From: Dastarcus helophoroides
Lineage: Eukaryota; Arthropoda; Insecta; Coleoptera; Bothrideridae
Assembly: GCA_028583605.1 (NCBI GenBank)
Contig: CM053325.1
Span: 37,809,435-37,873,434, forward strand
Direction: 5' to 3'
DNA length: 64,000 bases
The translations under genes were made by a program, and so were the position numbers. Below are positions 23,620-35,170 of this stretch, one piece after another (position 1 is the first letter of the stretch; each line of letters begins with the position of its first letter). The notes beneath the pieces are model-generated. The model was not told the DNA's origin and ran no database searches. It saw only the letters and a list, made by a program, of their open reading frames with translations.

Positions 23620-25250
23620 TTTTTCAGGTCGTTTTGGAGGTTTTCTGCGGATACTTTCTCAGCACTTAATCCACTAAATTCCCAAACTTCTTGAAGGATT
23701 TGTAGAAAAAAAGCAGTTGGAAGAAAATCTTGTCTAGCGTTTTTAGAATATTTCATATAATTTCAAAAAGCCATCACTATTCCTTTAAATTTCCAGACGT
23801 GTTGAGAAAATTCCATATCAGTTTGAGAAACTTCAAGATGTTTTGGGAGAGTTTCAATTCTTTTAGAGAGGTCTAAATCTCTTACGAGAGGGCAGAATCC
23901 CTTCGTAAGCTTCAGTTCTATTGAGAGTATTCGATATTCGTCTAGAGCTCTAATTTTCTTGATAAACTCCAGATCTTTAGGAGACTTTGAGGTGTTTTGG
24001 GAGTTTTGCAATACAATGATTGAATAATAAAAAAGATTGGGAATTTTTATCTACATCTTTATAAAGCATTTAATAATTTTTTTATCAACCTATTGTTATG
24101 CTATTTATTGTACTTATCCCCAGAACTCAGCTGCTCAACTGTAGCTTGCTTAAAATATCGATCCCTCCAAATATGTAAATGAAGATATATAAGGGAAAGG
24201 AAGCAATGAATCTGTCTGTCTAACAAAGTTTAAATGAATCTTCTCTGATTTGGAAAATGAATAGATAGCATTTACCTAAACATTTTAGACTTATCATCAT
24301 TTTTTCTATCTCTAGAGCCTGCTTTTTTTGAGTATTTTGTAGACAAACTCAGATGGCAAAAAGCTGGTAAAGTTCTTTTATAATATCTCAAATTTTACAG
24401 ATGTGTTAAGAAAATTTCAGATGTGCTTTAAATTTCTTGCAAAGCTTCAGTTATCTTGGAGAGCTCCAAATCTCTTGGAAACCTTCAGATCTCTTGAAAG
24501 AGCAGCATATCTTTTGTATAAGATCCAGATGACTTGAGAAGATTTCAAAGATGCTGCGAGAGCTGCAGATCTATTGGTAAACTCCAGATTCATTTGGGGA
24601 TTTGACAAAGGAGCTGCATGCAAACGGCTTATAAACCTGTCTCTAAATATTTATAAAATTGAGTTTCGCTCTTGACCTGTCTTTTTATTAAAGTAACTAC
24701 AAAGCTCGGCTAAAGAATTTTGATGGGGGATTTCGTTATTTGTTTTTTCACATTAACAGATTCTCTCGAAAGATTCTTATTTAAATATCTCCGAAACTCA
24801 GCTAAATGATTTTGATTAACAATTTAGTCGTTTTTCTTTTCTCGTTTTAAATCTTAAGAACTCAAGTTTAATAAATGTGTCCTAGAAAATGTGAGTCAAA
24901 TTTCTTTGCAACTGTCATATCTTTTTAAAACTTTAAAGCCTCTTAAAGATTTTTACAGGCGAGTTGCCTCTTTCTGTTGTAAACCTCCAAATAAAGATTA
25001 CTCAAACTGAATCCAATCAACATATTTACTTCTTCAATTATCTTGATGGAAAATAGACAGCAAATATCTCTAGATCCCGAAGACAATTTCTTCACTTTTA
25101 AAAGTTTTGCTTTTAGATATTTAAATTAACCAAAAAGTGGCAAAAAATGTTTAGGCTTCAATTCAACATACTTATCGTGAAATCTTCAGACCTCTTGAGA
25201 GACTGAGCCTCCACTATTTCTAGTTTGGATTTTTGGAAGATTTTTATGGG
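23620..25250. repeat. Degenerate array of 'CCAGATCTCTTGGAGA'-type units
   Basis: Loose copies about 25-35 bases apart recur: AAATCTCTTACGAGAGG, CCAAATCTCTTGGAAACCTT, CAGATCTCTTGAAAGAG, CAGATCTATTGGTAAACTCC. A minus-strand 82-codon ORF here is a product of the repeat. The flavour is similar to the arrays at 10.2, 14.4 and 19.2 kb. Confidence 0.5.
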
Positions 25251-26430
25251 CACATCCTTTGCATTTGAAGTCTATCCTCTCTAAGCTACAATCATCCAAA
25301 TCTTCGACATTTAAGCGAATTCGAGCAAACTGAAGTGAATGATAAAAATTTAAACACGAATGGATAGTTTAAATTTACCACAATATTATATGGGATATCA
25401 AACTCTCGTAGAAAATCATCTTCCATCAATCGCGTGCTCTTATGTGATTCTTCTCAGCGGGCAACTAGCGCTATGTTCCCGTCATTTGTCGCAAACAATC
25501 GCATCCAGCTGGTCGATTTCACACTTTGCCGATGATTTGTGGCCAGAAAAGAGATTTCTCAGTCCCCCTTATTGAAGTCGATTTAACGATTAGCTAAACG
25601 GAGCGGAGTGCATGTGGAGAGTGGAATTTATAGCACCGTCACACCACGAATTCCTAGACACAGGTGCTTATGAGCGGGGTACACGCCGTTTATACCCACG
25701 AAAGATGCGAAATGTACTACCATTCTTGTTTGTTAAAAAATATTGTTACGTGTTACCAGTTGGACAATTCAAAACACTGAATTTTTAACACTTTCGTTTA
25801 TCAAAACAGCTGAACAACTTATCCAAATAAGTGTAATTTACAACTGACTTACTTAGGGCGCGATTGGTGCTTATATTCCACATATACCGAATATTTGATA
25901 TTTCGAAGTCTCGAATGTCCAATAATAGCCTAATTAGTTTTAAACGTTCCACATACGTCTCGAACCAGTCAATGAGTAATTTCTTCGGTTGTGTTTCTCC
26001 GTAATAGCTTGTACTAAACCTTTAATAAACAACTTTTAACTGAATTCTTTGTTATATTGACAAAAAACTTTGAATTGATAGATATTAATCACACGTTTTT
26101 GACAATTCCTGATAGTAATATGTACCATATACATTCAACTCATCTGCATTTTTGCTGACAATATTAAATTTTACTAATGAATCCTTTTGATAGCTTTCGC
26201 TTATTTGAAGAGCCCATTACAAATCATCAGAGTATTAAACACTTTAAGTGCAAACGAATGTTACCTTGAATCATACAGTCCACTTCCACGGCGATGCTCC
26301 CAACCTGTAACGTCTCATGCGATGTAATTTAAATTTCTAATTCTGATTTATAGGTAATTATTAGCTAAGTAATATTTTTATCAATCTTTTTTAGGTCCAG
26401 TATGTGGGTGACTTTTTAATTACATACGAT
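25250..26430. other. No recognisable feature
   Basis: A slightly more G+C-rich patch at 25360-25700 holds a 71-codon ORF with no domain I recognise. The remainder is A+T-rich. Confidence 0.4.
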
Positions 26431-26510
26431 GTCCATAACTAATGGATCAGAAGGCTAGCAGATAAACTTTTAGCTTCAAAAGTTCTTTGTTCAAGCCTCG
26501 ATTTCATACA
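26430..26510 (+). other. Possible tRNA-like / SINE-like head
   Basis: TGGATCAGAAGG (about 26444-26455) resembles an A box and TTGTTCAAGCC (about 26487-26497) a B box, at reasonable spacing. A self-complementary AACTTTT...AAAAGTT stem lies between. No terminator or acceptor stem is visible. Weak call. Confidence 0.2.
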
Positions 26511-26659
26511 AGTGCGTTAGCTGAAAATATATTCATAAAAGCACGCATAAAGTTCAGTGTCTACAACTAAACCCTGGCAAGGATGCATATTTAGATATGA
26601 GATTGGATGAAACAAAACGTGCATATCGGGGGAAGAGGCGCAAATTTTCTGTCTGAAAT

Positions 26660-26969
26660 GTGATTTTGCTTCAAGACAATGCCTGCCCCCACTCAGCCAA
26701 TCTGACTCATCAGAAATTAGAGGAAATGCATTGGGCAACATTAGAACACCCCCCTAATAGTCCCGACTTGTCACCAAGCGATTAGCATATGTTTGGCCCA
26801 CTGAAAGAAGCTCTAGGAGGTGAGCAATTCCATGATGATGATGCTTTTGAGACTTATGTCCGCAATTGGCTGCAAACACGCCTCCCTTCTTAATAATGAT
26901 GGCATTAAAAAACTTCCAATCCGTTGGGAAAAATGCATAACAAAATCAGGAGATTATGTAGAAAAATAA
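26660..26969 (+). pseudogene. mariner-type transposase C-terminal fragment
   Basis: The plus-strand translation begins VILLQDNACPHSANLTHQKL, containing the 'LQDNARPH' block with the second catalytic Asp. Then come EHPPNSPDLSPSD-stop-HMFGPLKEAL, with the third acidic position in SPDLSPSD, and YVRNWLQTRLPS, followed by stops and a decayed tail reaching TAA at 26967-26969. The N-terminal half is absent or unrecognisable upstream. Confidence 0.8.
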
Positions 26970-26989
26970 AATAATTAAAAACTGTCATA

Positions 26990-27796
26990 TATCGGGTGTA
27001 ACAGGATCATGGTACACCCCCTATTTTTTCTTTATTTATGAAGATAAAATTTTCAAAGTTGCTACACTTGATGTATTTATGAAATGTCAAATTTTGATAT
27101 AAAATTGACATTCCTGCTGAGGAATGACCTAATTAACGCTAACTGACCACATTAGCGCTGCAAAAAAATTAAATTAGAAAAACTTAGAAAGTTTTTTTTT
27201 CTAAATTTGTTTTTGACAGCGATCTTATGTTCTTATTGAATGAATCTTCAAATAAATTGAAACCGAATATTTTGAATTTTTTGGCTGTAACTTCAATTCT
27301 ATTGATTTCATAGCAAAAATGAAAATATGGTTAGTTTCACCACTAATTATATATATAGTGCCATTTAAAAAAATGAAGGTATGACATAAAAACCATTTTT
27401 GTTAACTTAATCAAAAGAATGAAATATTCCATTTTTCAGGTGATTTTGATTTTTTTGGCGTTAATGTGGTCCATTAGAGTTAATTTGAATGAGTCATAGC
27501 CTTCTAGCTTGAAAAATAAAATAGGACCAAAAAATTTGTCGATTCTTTAAGTCACTTTTTTTAGGTGAATTGTATTCAAAAATTTGTGCAGCTTCCAAAA
27601 ATGTAATAATATACAGGGTGTTCTATTTAAAAATCAAAAGTTGGTATCAGTTTTAGCGAAAGTGACAGCAGTAGGAATGTCATTTTTATGTTCAAATTTA
27701 ACATTTCATAAGTACATTAAGTGTAATAAGTTTAAAAATTTTATCTTAATAAATAAAGAAAAAAAGGGGTGTACCATGATCCTGTTACACCCAATA
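26990..27796. mobile_element. About 0.8-kb TIR element, non-coding
   Basis: The left arm begins TATCGGGTGTAACAGGATCA. The right arm ends with its imperfect complement, TGATCCTGTTACACCCAATA. Inverted similarity continues inward for roughly 200 bp (TTTATTTATGAAGATAAAAT, ACATTTCATAA.TACAT, and GTGG(A/T)CCA.TAGAGTTAAT near 27470 against 27130). A third, single-arm copy lies at 44200-44392. ORFs in the arm (for example 27584-27808) are repeat products. Confidence 0.75.
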
Positions 27797-27995
27797 TGTA
27801 TCTTGTAGCAATAAATTTTTAAAAACAAATTCCGGTTCATATTTGATTTACCCTCGTCGTTAATAATAATTTTGATTTACCATTTATGAAATTTTTATTT
27901 TTGATATTAGAATTTGAAAATTTAAAAAAATCACTGTTATGTCATAGTTTTAAGTTTTGACTTATGTCGGCAGTCCCCATAAGTGCCCATTTTTT

Positions 27996-28495
27996 TTTCT
28001 CTAAGGCTGTTATAGAAACTGCACATTCGATGACTAAAATTTGTGATGGAACAAATATCTTATTCCAGCACCCGTTCAGAATACTTGTAATTCTGCACAC
28101 CCTTTAGAATATTAATATTCTAGCACGGCTTTCGACGAATCGGAAGCCGTTTAGGTTCATTTTAGGACTGGGATATCAAGTAATTTGTTTTTGTGGTTAT
28201 GGTTACATATAACCATTAAGGTATTTATTTAAAGTCTCCCGTTTCAAAATTGTAATTTATTTTGAAGATTTTTAGAAACATTTATGTTGTTAGAGAAAGT
28301 ATAGTGTCAGCGTTTGTGTGGAATATGCGCCATTCCATAACTTGTTATAGAAAATACTATTCTCTAACACTATTATAGAAACCGCACATTTTATAATTAA
28401 AAATTATGATGTAGCAAATATTATTGCAGCACCCGTTCAGAATACTCGTAATTCTACACACCGTTTATTTAGAATATTAATATCCTATCGTCCTA
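27996..28495 (+). repeat. Diverged direct duplication, about 365-bp offset
   Basis: Both 28005-28125 and 28368-28490 contain TTATAGAAAC.GCACATT, then CAGCACCCGTTCAGAATACT, then GTAATTCT.CACACC and AGAATATTAATAT, in the same order. Confidence 0.7.
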
Positions 28496-28737
28496 GGCCG
28501 GAAAAGTAGGTAACTTTTACAATGACAATGACAATGAAAAATGTCATGATGTTATAAAAAATTCCTTAATTTAAGTAATAGTGATTGCGATTTCATAAAA
28601 AATAGTATGTGTGCATCATAGTAAAAGCACATTTCCGAACTTCAATGTTACATCGTCGTCGGGAAATGTATTGCTTTTACTGCTAGATACACAATATACT
28701 GTTGTGAAACGTTTGTGCCATAAAGTAGGCTTGATGT

Positions 28738-29177
28738 TAGGGTGCGTTTAGATTAGAGACTTATTTCATGATAGAAGAATCAGGTACCGTTTACACTATG
28801 ATAAAAATATAGCTGAATAAAATTGCTGACACTTCTAGCTGAGATAAAGTGTCGATATAAAATGTCTTTGTTACTTTAGATAAACAAAATTTGTCTAATT
28901 AACTTTGCAAATTAATTATATGGAAGAGTATTGCAATATTATAAGTGATATACAATAGTTAATTGCATGAAATATCTCGGGAGAAAGTAGATGATTACAA
29001 CTTCTGAGATATATGTCAGACATAGGCTGAAATTTGTATCAACATTTTATGTAGTGTAATTTATCGCAGCTGTTTGATTAGCCTCACATAGTTTCTCTCA
29101 GGACGGTTTACACATGATATATTTTTATATCAGAGAGAAATATACGGAATAACGTGTCTAATCTAAACGCACCCTAA
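28738..29177. mobile_element. Miniature TIR element (family A), complete copy
   Basis: Ends TTAGGGTGCGTTTAGATTAG and, inverted, CTAATCTAAACGCACCCTAA. About 440 bp, non-coding. The second copy at 29665-35034 has the same internal sequence (TGAAATATCTCG.GAGAAAGT, ACTGAGATATATGTCA, CTCTCAGGA.GGTTTACAC) and is split by three insertions. Confidence 0.85.
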
Positions 29178-29753
29178 GAAATAGTTTTGAGAATAAAGTA
29201 GATTTGCATGTTGAGCTTAAAGACAAACATTATGATTTTGTTCTAAAACCCATTTCAATGGTGTACACTTTTGGTTTAACCAGTGATTTATAATATCAAA
29301 GTAAAAATTTCATGAAACAGTCGAATATCCTAATAAGTTAGTTTAAACCAGAAATTTTGAAAATAGTCTCAAACATTTAAACCGGAAATGATAACTTTTT
29401 AAAAACTGGCTCATTTTCAGATGTTTTAGCTAATTTTTTTTTAAATAGATTTTTTTTTCAAGATGCCGACTCCAGAAAGTAATTTTTTTATATTTTTTAT
29501 TTTAAAATTCAAATTTTCATTTTTTTCCAACATTTTACTTTTTTTCTCACACGAATGTTGACTTTAATTTAGAGTTTCATTTTTTTCTCAAATTGGTTTA
29601 AACTTACCGCGCGTTTGCACTAGACACATTGTTCGGTGCATTTATCTCTGAGATAAAATATATTAGGGTGCGTTTAGATTAGAGACTTATTTTATGATAG
29701 AAATCGGGGGTATCAGAGACTAAATTTCCTTGCCCGTTTACGCTATGACACAA

Positions 29754-29986
29754 GTGTAGCTGTAAGTTTAATGGAACGGACTGGTCCTTGGTTATCTTCA
29801 AAAGTTGAAATACAGAACTTGTCCCCTGAAACCAAGAAAGATTAAAAAACACAACAAGGTTGCTCTAACTGTCAGTTTCTCTCTGAAGATGACAGCTTGG
29901 CTGTCGAAACGCGTTAGAGCAACCTTGTTGTGTTTTTTAATTTTTCTTGGTTTCAGGGGACAAGTTCTGTATTTCATGTGTAGCTG
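29754..29986. mobile_element. 215-bp hairpin insertion with 9-bp target duplication, Penelope-like
   Basis: Direct repeats GTGTAGCTG at 29754-29762 and 29978-29986 flank the insert. Comparison with the uninterrupted copy (ATAGCTGAATAA near 28810) shows one copy is the original site. Within the insert, 29806-29869 and 29913-29976 are 64-base arms that pair with a single mismatch. The 43-base loop and the start of the right arm hold a hammerhead-like core. The asymmetric 43-bp left extension before the arms suggests insertion by target-primed reverse transcription, and the motif type points to a Penelope-like element. That assignment is inference. Confidence 0.75.
29873..29922 (+). ncRNA. Hammerhead-ribozyme-like motif
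   Basis: CTGAAGA (29883-29889) matches the first conserved core. GACAGC/GCTGTC (29891-29896 and 29900-29905) makes a 6-bp stem II with a 3-base loop. GAAA (29906-29909) is the second core. ACGCGT then provides a self-complementary miniature stem III, and the U-U step at 29914-29915 is the expected cleavage position. AGAGCAAC after it can pair with GTTTCTCT before the core (one mismatch) as stem I. One extra base (29890) separates the core from stem II. Short-stem-III hammerheads of this kind are known from Penelope-like elements. Activity is untested. Confidence 0.55.
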
Positions 29987-30335
29987 AATAAGATTGCTGG
30001 CGACATAAAATATCTTTGCTGCTTTAAATGTTCAAAATGTGATTAGCTTTAATTGGTAATTCTAGATATTCAATTCTGTAACCAACGATTTGCAAATATC
30101 GAATAGGTTTTGTCTAATTAAATTTGCCAATTACTTATATGGAATAGTCGCTCAATATTAGAAGTGAAATACAATAGTTAAACGCATGAAATATCTCGAG
30201 AGAAAGTCGACGACTACAACTACTGAGATATATGTCAAACACTGGCTGAAATTTGTGTCGACATTTTGTGTCGAGTAATTTATCTCAGCAGTGTAATTAG
30301 TCTCAAACAACTTCTCTCAGGATGGTTTACACTTA

Positions 30336-33300
30336 CAAGGAAAGCACCCGAGGTGTACCCCACCGATTTTTTTCATTTTGTGATATGTTATAGTACATAA
30401 CAAAATATTGGACACGTATTTTTTTTAGATGCTAACTCGGCTATTTAAGTGGTGAAACCACCCCTTAAAGTTAACCCCAAAAAACAGTTTTTCTTTAATA
30501 ACTCAAGAGTTAATTAGAATTTTTTGATGAAACAAACGCTCTGTTATTTCTCATAAAAAAGCGCTCCCAAAAACATATTGGATATGTTAAAAAGTTGCTA
30601 CCTCTAATTTTAATGGGCGTGAGTTTCATTTTCTTTCTTATATATCAACTTTTGAACAACTGAATTTTATCAAATTTAATAATTTTATTAAAAACACTTA
30701 AAAATAAAATTGACCTGTCTCGAGATTTTGTAAAAAAAAATCCTTGAAAGGGGTCATTTACCCCTTGAGTTAATTTTTTTCTGTACAGTGATATGGAAAG
30801 TAAAACACAACATATGTTTTCAATTTTATTTCTATAATGATTATTTTGACACATATTTTGCATTTACAGTGAAATAACGTAACACCCCTATTTTTATGAC
30901 CCTGCAAGAACCCCATGGATTTGTTCATTATTAGATTGCGAATCAAAACATTTATTTTTTCACCTTTAACTTATTATATGTTGATATTTCATCAAAATAA
31001 TGTATCAACAATTTTTTTTAGATGCTAAATTTGTGATTTAGGTGGTGAACTCCCCACCCCCTAAAGATAACCCCCAAAAACACCTTTTCTTTAATATCGC
31101 AGGAATAAATTGGAATTTTTCGGTAAAACCATTGTTACTTTATTTCCTATAAGAATGTGCTTCTAAAAACGTATCAGTTATGCCAAAGGGTTGCAACCCC
31201 TAATTTGAATAAGGTTGGGTTTAATTTTTTTCTTTTATACCAACTTTTAAATCCTTGAATTTTATGGAATTTGGCAATATCATTAAGAAAATTAAAAAAT
31301 AAAATTGACCCGTCTCGAGGTTTTACAAAAAAAAAGCATTGGAAAGGGTGATTTACCCCTAGAGTCATTTTTTTTGTAGAATGATATGAATAATTAAACA
31401 AATATATGGCTTTCATTTTATTGCTATAACGCTTTTTCTGACATATAATTTGCCTTAAAAGTGAAATAATATAAAACTCTTACCTTTATGAGGGTTGGCG
31501 ATGGGATTAATCATTATCAGATTGCGGGGTAAAACATTCATTTTTTCACCTTCTACTTATTTTATGTCGATATTTCAACAATATAATATGTCAACAATTG
31601 AGTTTTAATTTGAAAATACTTATTGTTTAGGGTCTCACCCCTAAAATTTATATTTTCGCTTAAATGGAAAAAATGTTCTTTACCGAACAAAGTCTCGAAA
31701 CATTATATTGTGCTGAAAAAAATCTACATTTACCGATCATTTCAGTCAATATAGCAATATTATTAAGAAAATTAAAAACCAAAGTTGACCTCTTTCGGTT
31801 TTGTAAAAAAACTCATCCGAAGGGGTGATTTACCCCAAGAGTTAATTTTTTATCTGCAGCAATATAGAAAATTAATCGCAGCATATATTTTCAATGTTAT
31901 TGTTGAAACGTTTATTGTGACTTACATTTTGCATTAGAAGTGAAATACCATAAAACTTTAATTTTAAGAGGTTTGGAAATCCCGTGGAGTTAATCATTAT
32001 TAAATTCCCCTAAATTATTATTATTGCATTTTTATATACTTTATTGTAATGTATCATTTTTCCAGATATGTGCAAAAGAGACTCTTTTTTTTTCTTTCTT
32101 CTTGTTGGATATTTCTTCACTTGCGTAAAGGAAAAAAAATCAATAATTATGACACAAAAATCTATTAGAAAAGACAAATGTGACAGATTTGTGGCACATA
32201 TGCATAGGTTAAAATATATTTGATTGTATGGATTTTAAATATATTTAAAAATGTTTAAATTTTATTTTCTTGACGAATATTAGCAAAATTCAAAAAAGCC
32301 CAAGTCTGCTCAATAGAGAATTAAAAACCATTTTAAATGGGGTATCACACGCATCCTTGTTCAATTTAAAAATTTTAAAGGGGTAACTGTACCTCCAGGT
32401 GAATTGAAGGGAGAGGAATATAATTATGCTTTAAACGTTTCATTTGATAATCTCAAATTTCGTAGATAATGAATTTACTTGCGTTACTTTTGGACCTCAC
32501 ATTATGTATTTAATCCAAAACTGGAAGAGATCAACTTTGGTTTTTAATTTTCTTAATAATACTGCTACATTGTCTGAAATGATCGGAAATGTAGATTTTT
32601 TTCTGCACAATATAATGTTTCGAGACTTTCTTCAGTAAATAATATTTCTTTACATTCAAGCGAAAATAGAAATTTTAGGGGTGAGACTCTAAACAATAAG
32701 TATTTTCAAATTAAAACTTAATTGTTGGCATATTATATTGATGAAATATCGGCATAAAATAAGTAGAAATTGAAAAAATGAATGTTTTGACTCGCAATCT
32801 GGTAATGCTCAATCCCATCACCAACCCTTATAAAGGTAAAAGTTTAATATTATTACACTTTCACTGCAAGATATATGTCAGAAATAGCATTATAGCAATA
32901 AAATTGAAACCATATGTTTTGTTTAATTATTCATATCATTCTACACCCTTTCCAATGCCTTTTTTGTAAAATCCCGAGATAAGTCAATTTTATTTTTTAA
33001 TTTTCTCAATAACATTGCCAAATTCCATAAAATTTAAAGATTTAAAAGTTGGTATAAAAGAAAAAAATTAAACCCACCCCTATACAAAATAGGGGTTGCA
33101 ACCCTTTGGCATAACTGATACGTTTTTAGAAGCACATTCTTATGGGAAATAAAGTAACAATGGTTTTACCGAAAAATTCCAATTTATTTTTGAGATATTA
33201 AAGAAAAACTGTTTTTGGGGGTTATCTTTAGGGGGGTGGAGAGTTCACCACCTAAATCACAAATTTAGCATCTAAAAAAAAATTGTTGATACATTATTTT

Positions 33301-33956
33301 GATGAAATATCAACATATAATAAGTTGAAGGTGAAAAAATAAATGTTTTAATTCGCTATCTAATAATGAACAAATCCATGGGGTTCTCCAAGGGTCAAAA
33401 AAATAGGGGTGTTAAGTTATTTCACTAAAAAAGCAAAATATGTGTCAAAATAATCATTATAGAAATAAAATTGAAAACATATGTTGTGTTTTACTTTCCA
33501 TATCACTGTACAGAAAAAAATTAACTCAAGGGGTATATCACCCCTTTCAAGGATTTTTTTACAAAACGCCGTGACAGGTCAATTTTATTTTTTAGTGTTC
33601 TTAATAAAATTATTAAATTTGATAAAATTCAGTTGTTCAAAAGTTGATATATAAGAAAAAAAATGAAACTCACCCCAGTAAAAATTAGGGGTAGCAATTT
33701 CTTAACATAACTAATATGTTTTAGGAGCGCTTTTTTAAGAGAAATAACAGAGCGTTTGTTTCATCAAAAAATTCTAATTAACTCTTGAGTTATTAAAGAA
33801 AAACTGTTTTTTGGGGTTAACTTTAAGGGGTGGTTTCATCACTTAAATCGCCGAGTTAGCATCTAAAAAAAAATACGTGTCCAATATTTTGTTATGTACT
33901 ATAACACATCACAAAATGAAAAAAATCGGTGGGGTACACCTCGGGTACTTTCTTTG
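30336..33956. mobile_element. 3.6-kb foldback element with about 1.45-kb inverted arms
   Basis: The left arm (30336 to about 31800) and right arm (about 32530-33956) are inverted copies over essentially their full length, starting CAAGGAAAGCACCCGAGG and, inverted, CAAAGAAAGTACCCGAGG. TTA flanks both ends (30333-30335 and 33957-33959), a candidate 3-bp target duplication of the PIF/Harbinger sort. The central 0.7 kb is not inverted and encodes nothing recognisable. No transposase is present, so it is non-autonomous. A solo arm lies at 2092-3098. Confidence 0.85.
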
Positions 33957-33962
33957 TTAGTA

Positions 33963-34975
33963 CAGGATGGTCCCGAGGTAATAGGCCAAAATTCACTGGT
34001 AGATTCCTGAGGTAAAAATATTAGGATTTAGCTGAATTTATATTATTATTAGTCCACAAGTTATTAGTTGAAGAGATACAGGGTATTAAATGTGAAATAA
34101 TATTTTAGTTTATTCATTTCGTACTAAATGCTAATAACCCTGCAAAATTTTGGAATTTGGGCTTTTCTAAGTCGAAGAATTTAAATTCTTTTTCAGTTTA
34201 GTTATACTTCATAGAGAGCGTCACCTACGATAGATTGAGTATGTTAAAAAGCTTCCAATGATAGCTGAATTGATGAAAATAATTTAGTGCTCCCGAGGTA
34301 ATTGGCCAAAATGCATAGGTAGTTTACAACGGTAAAAATATTACGTTTTAGCCCTGCTTAGCTCAGTCGAAAAATGGATAGTTAAAGAGATACAGGATGT
34401 TAAATGTGAAATATTATTTCAGATTTTTTTATTTATTACTCAATAAATGCTAATAATTCTACAAAATTTTGGTTTTTGTGCTTCTTTGAGTGTACTATTT
34501 TACTGTTGATTGCAATTATTGATTCTATTATAAATTCTTGTTTTTGATATATTCAATGTATTTACATTTATTTCAACTATGAGCATTGAAAGTTTCAAAG
34601 CCAAGTATCTCGAGAACGGTGCAAGATCGCTACTACCATAAAGTACACCTTTTCTATGTAAAAAATATTGAAAAATTAGAAAAAGTTATGTCGTTTTTAA
34701 TATGCTGAATCTATCTTAGGTGGCGCCCTCTATGAAATACAACTAAACTGAAAACAGATTTAAATTCCTCGACTCAGAAAAACCCAAACTCCAACATTTT
34801 GCGATTAGCATTTATTGAGAAACAGATGAACATAAACTAAAATAATATTTCACATTTAACACCCTGTATATCTTTAACTATCAACTTTTGGATTGAAGTA
34901 AGTTCAGCTAAATCGTAATATTTTTACCTCAGGAATATACCCATGAAATTTGGCCCATTACCTCGGGACAGCCCT
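33963..34975. mobile_element. About 1-kb TIR element with a duplicated left end
   Basis: Begins CAGGATGGTCCCGAGGTAAT and ends ATTACCTCGGGACAGCCCTG. TA flanks both sides (33961-33962 and 34976-34977). Inverted similarity runs about 300 bp inward (AGATACAGGGTATTAAATGT against its complement near 34860, and the 'gcgtcacctacgatagatt' region near 34230 against 34715). The left-end sequence recurs directly at about 34288-34440 (CTCCCGAGGTAATTGGCCAA), so the left side is tandemly duplicated. Confidence 0.75.
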
Positions 34976-35035
34976 GTATATTATTATGTCGGAGAGAAAG
35001 GTACGGAATAAAGTGTCTAATCTAAACACACCCTT

Positions 35036-35170
35036 GAGTGTCAGCTATCCCAAGAGAAGCTACCGCGAGACTGTTAGCTGTGTAAATAAGTCCAGATAGC
35101 TTCTCTTAGGATAGTTGACACTTATTTCAGAAAGAAATGTACGGAATAAAGTGTCTAGTATAAACGCACA
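35036..35170. repeat. Inverted repeat followed by a family A end fragment
   Basis: AGTGTCAGCTATCCCAAGAG at 35036 pairs with CTCTTAGGATAGTTGACACT ending at 35121, with a spacer of about 36 bp. ATGTACGGAATAAAGTGTCT and ATAAACGCAC (35138-35168) then match the right end of family A. It is a truncated relative adjoining the second copy. Confidence 0.65.

Larger units (their letters stand above)
29665..35034. mobile_element. Miniature TIR element (family A), second copy with nested insertions
   Basis: Begins TTAGGGTGCGTTTAGATTAG and ends near GTGTCTAATCTAAACACACC. Its own sequence occupies about 29665-29762, 29987-30335 and 34978-35034. The gaps are a 215-bp hairpin insertion (29763-29977), a 3.6-kb foldback element (30336-33956) and a 1-kb TIR element (33963-34975). 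The first copy at 28738-29177 serves as an uninterrupted reference. Confidence 0.8.

Noticed and set aside
27584..27808. 74-codon ORF similar to the one at 44179-44421
   Set aside because: The similarity comes from shared TIR arms at the DNA level, not from a protein family.
29805..29987. 60-codon ORF
   Set aside because: It spans the palindromic hairpin. Its two halves are reverse complements, so it is a by-product of the inverted arms.
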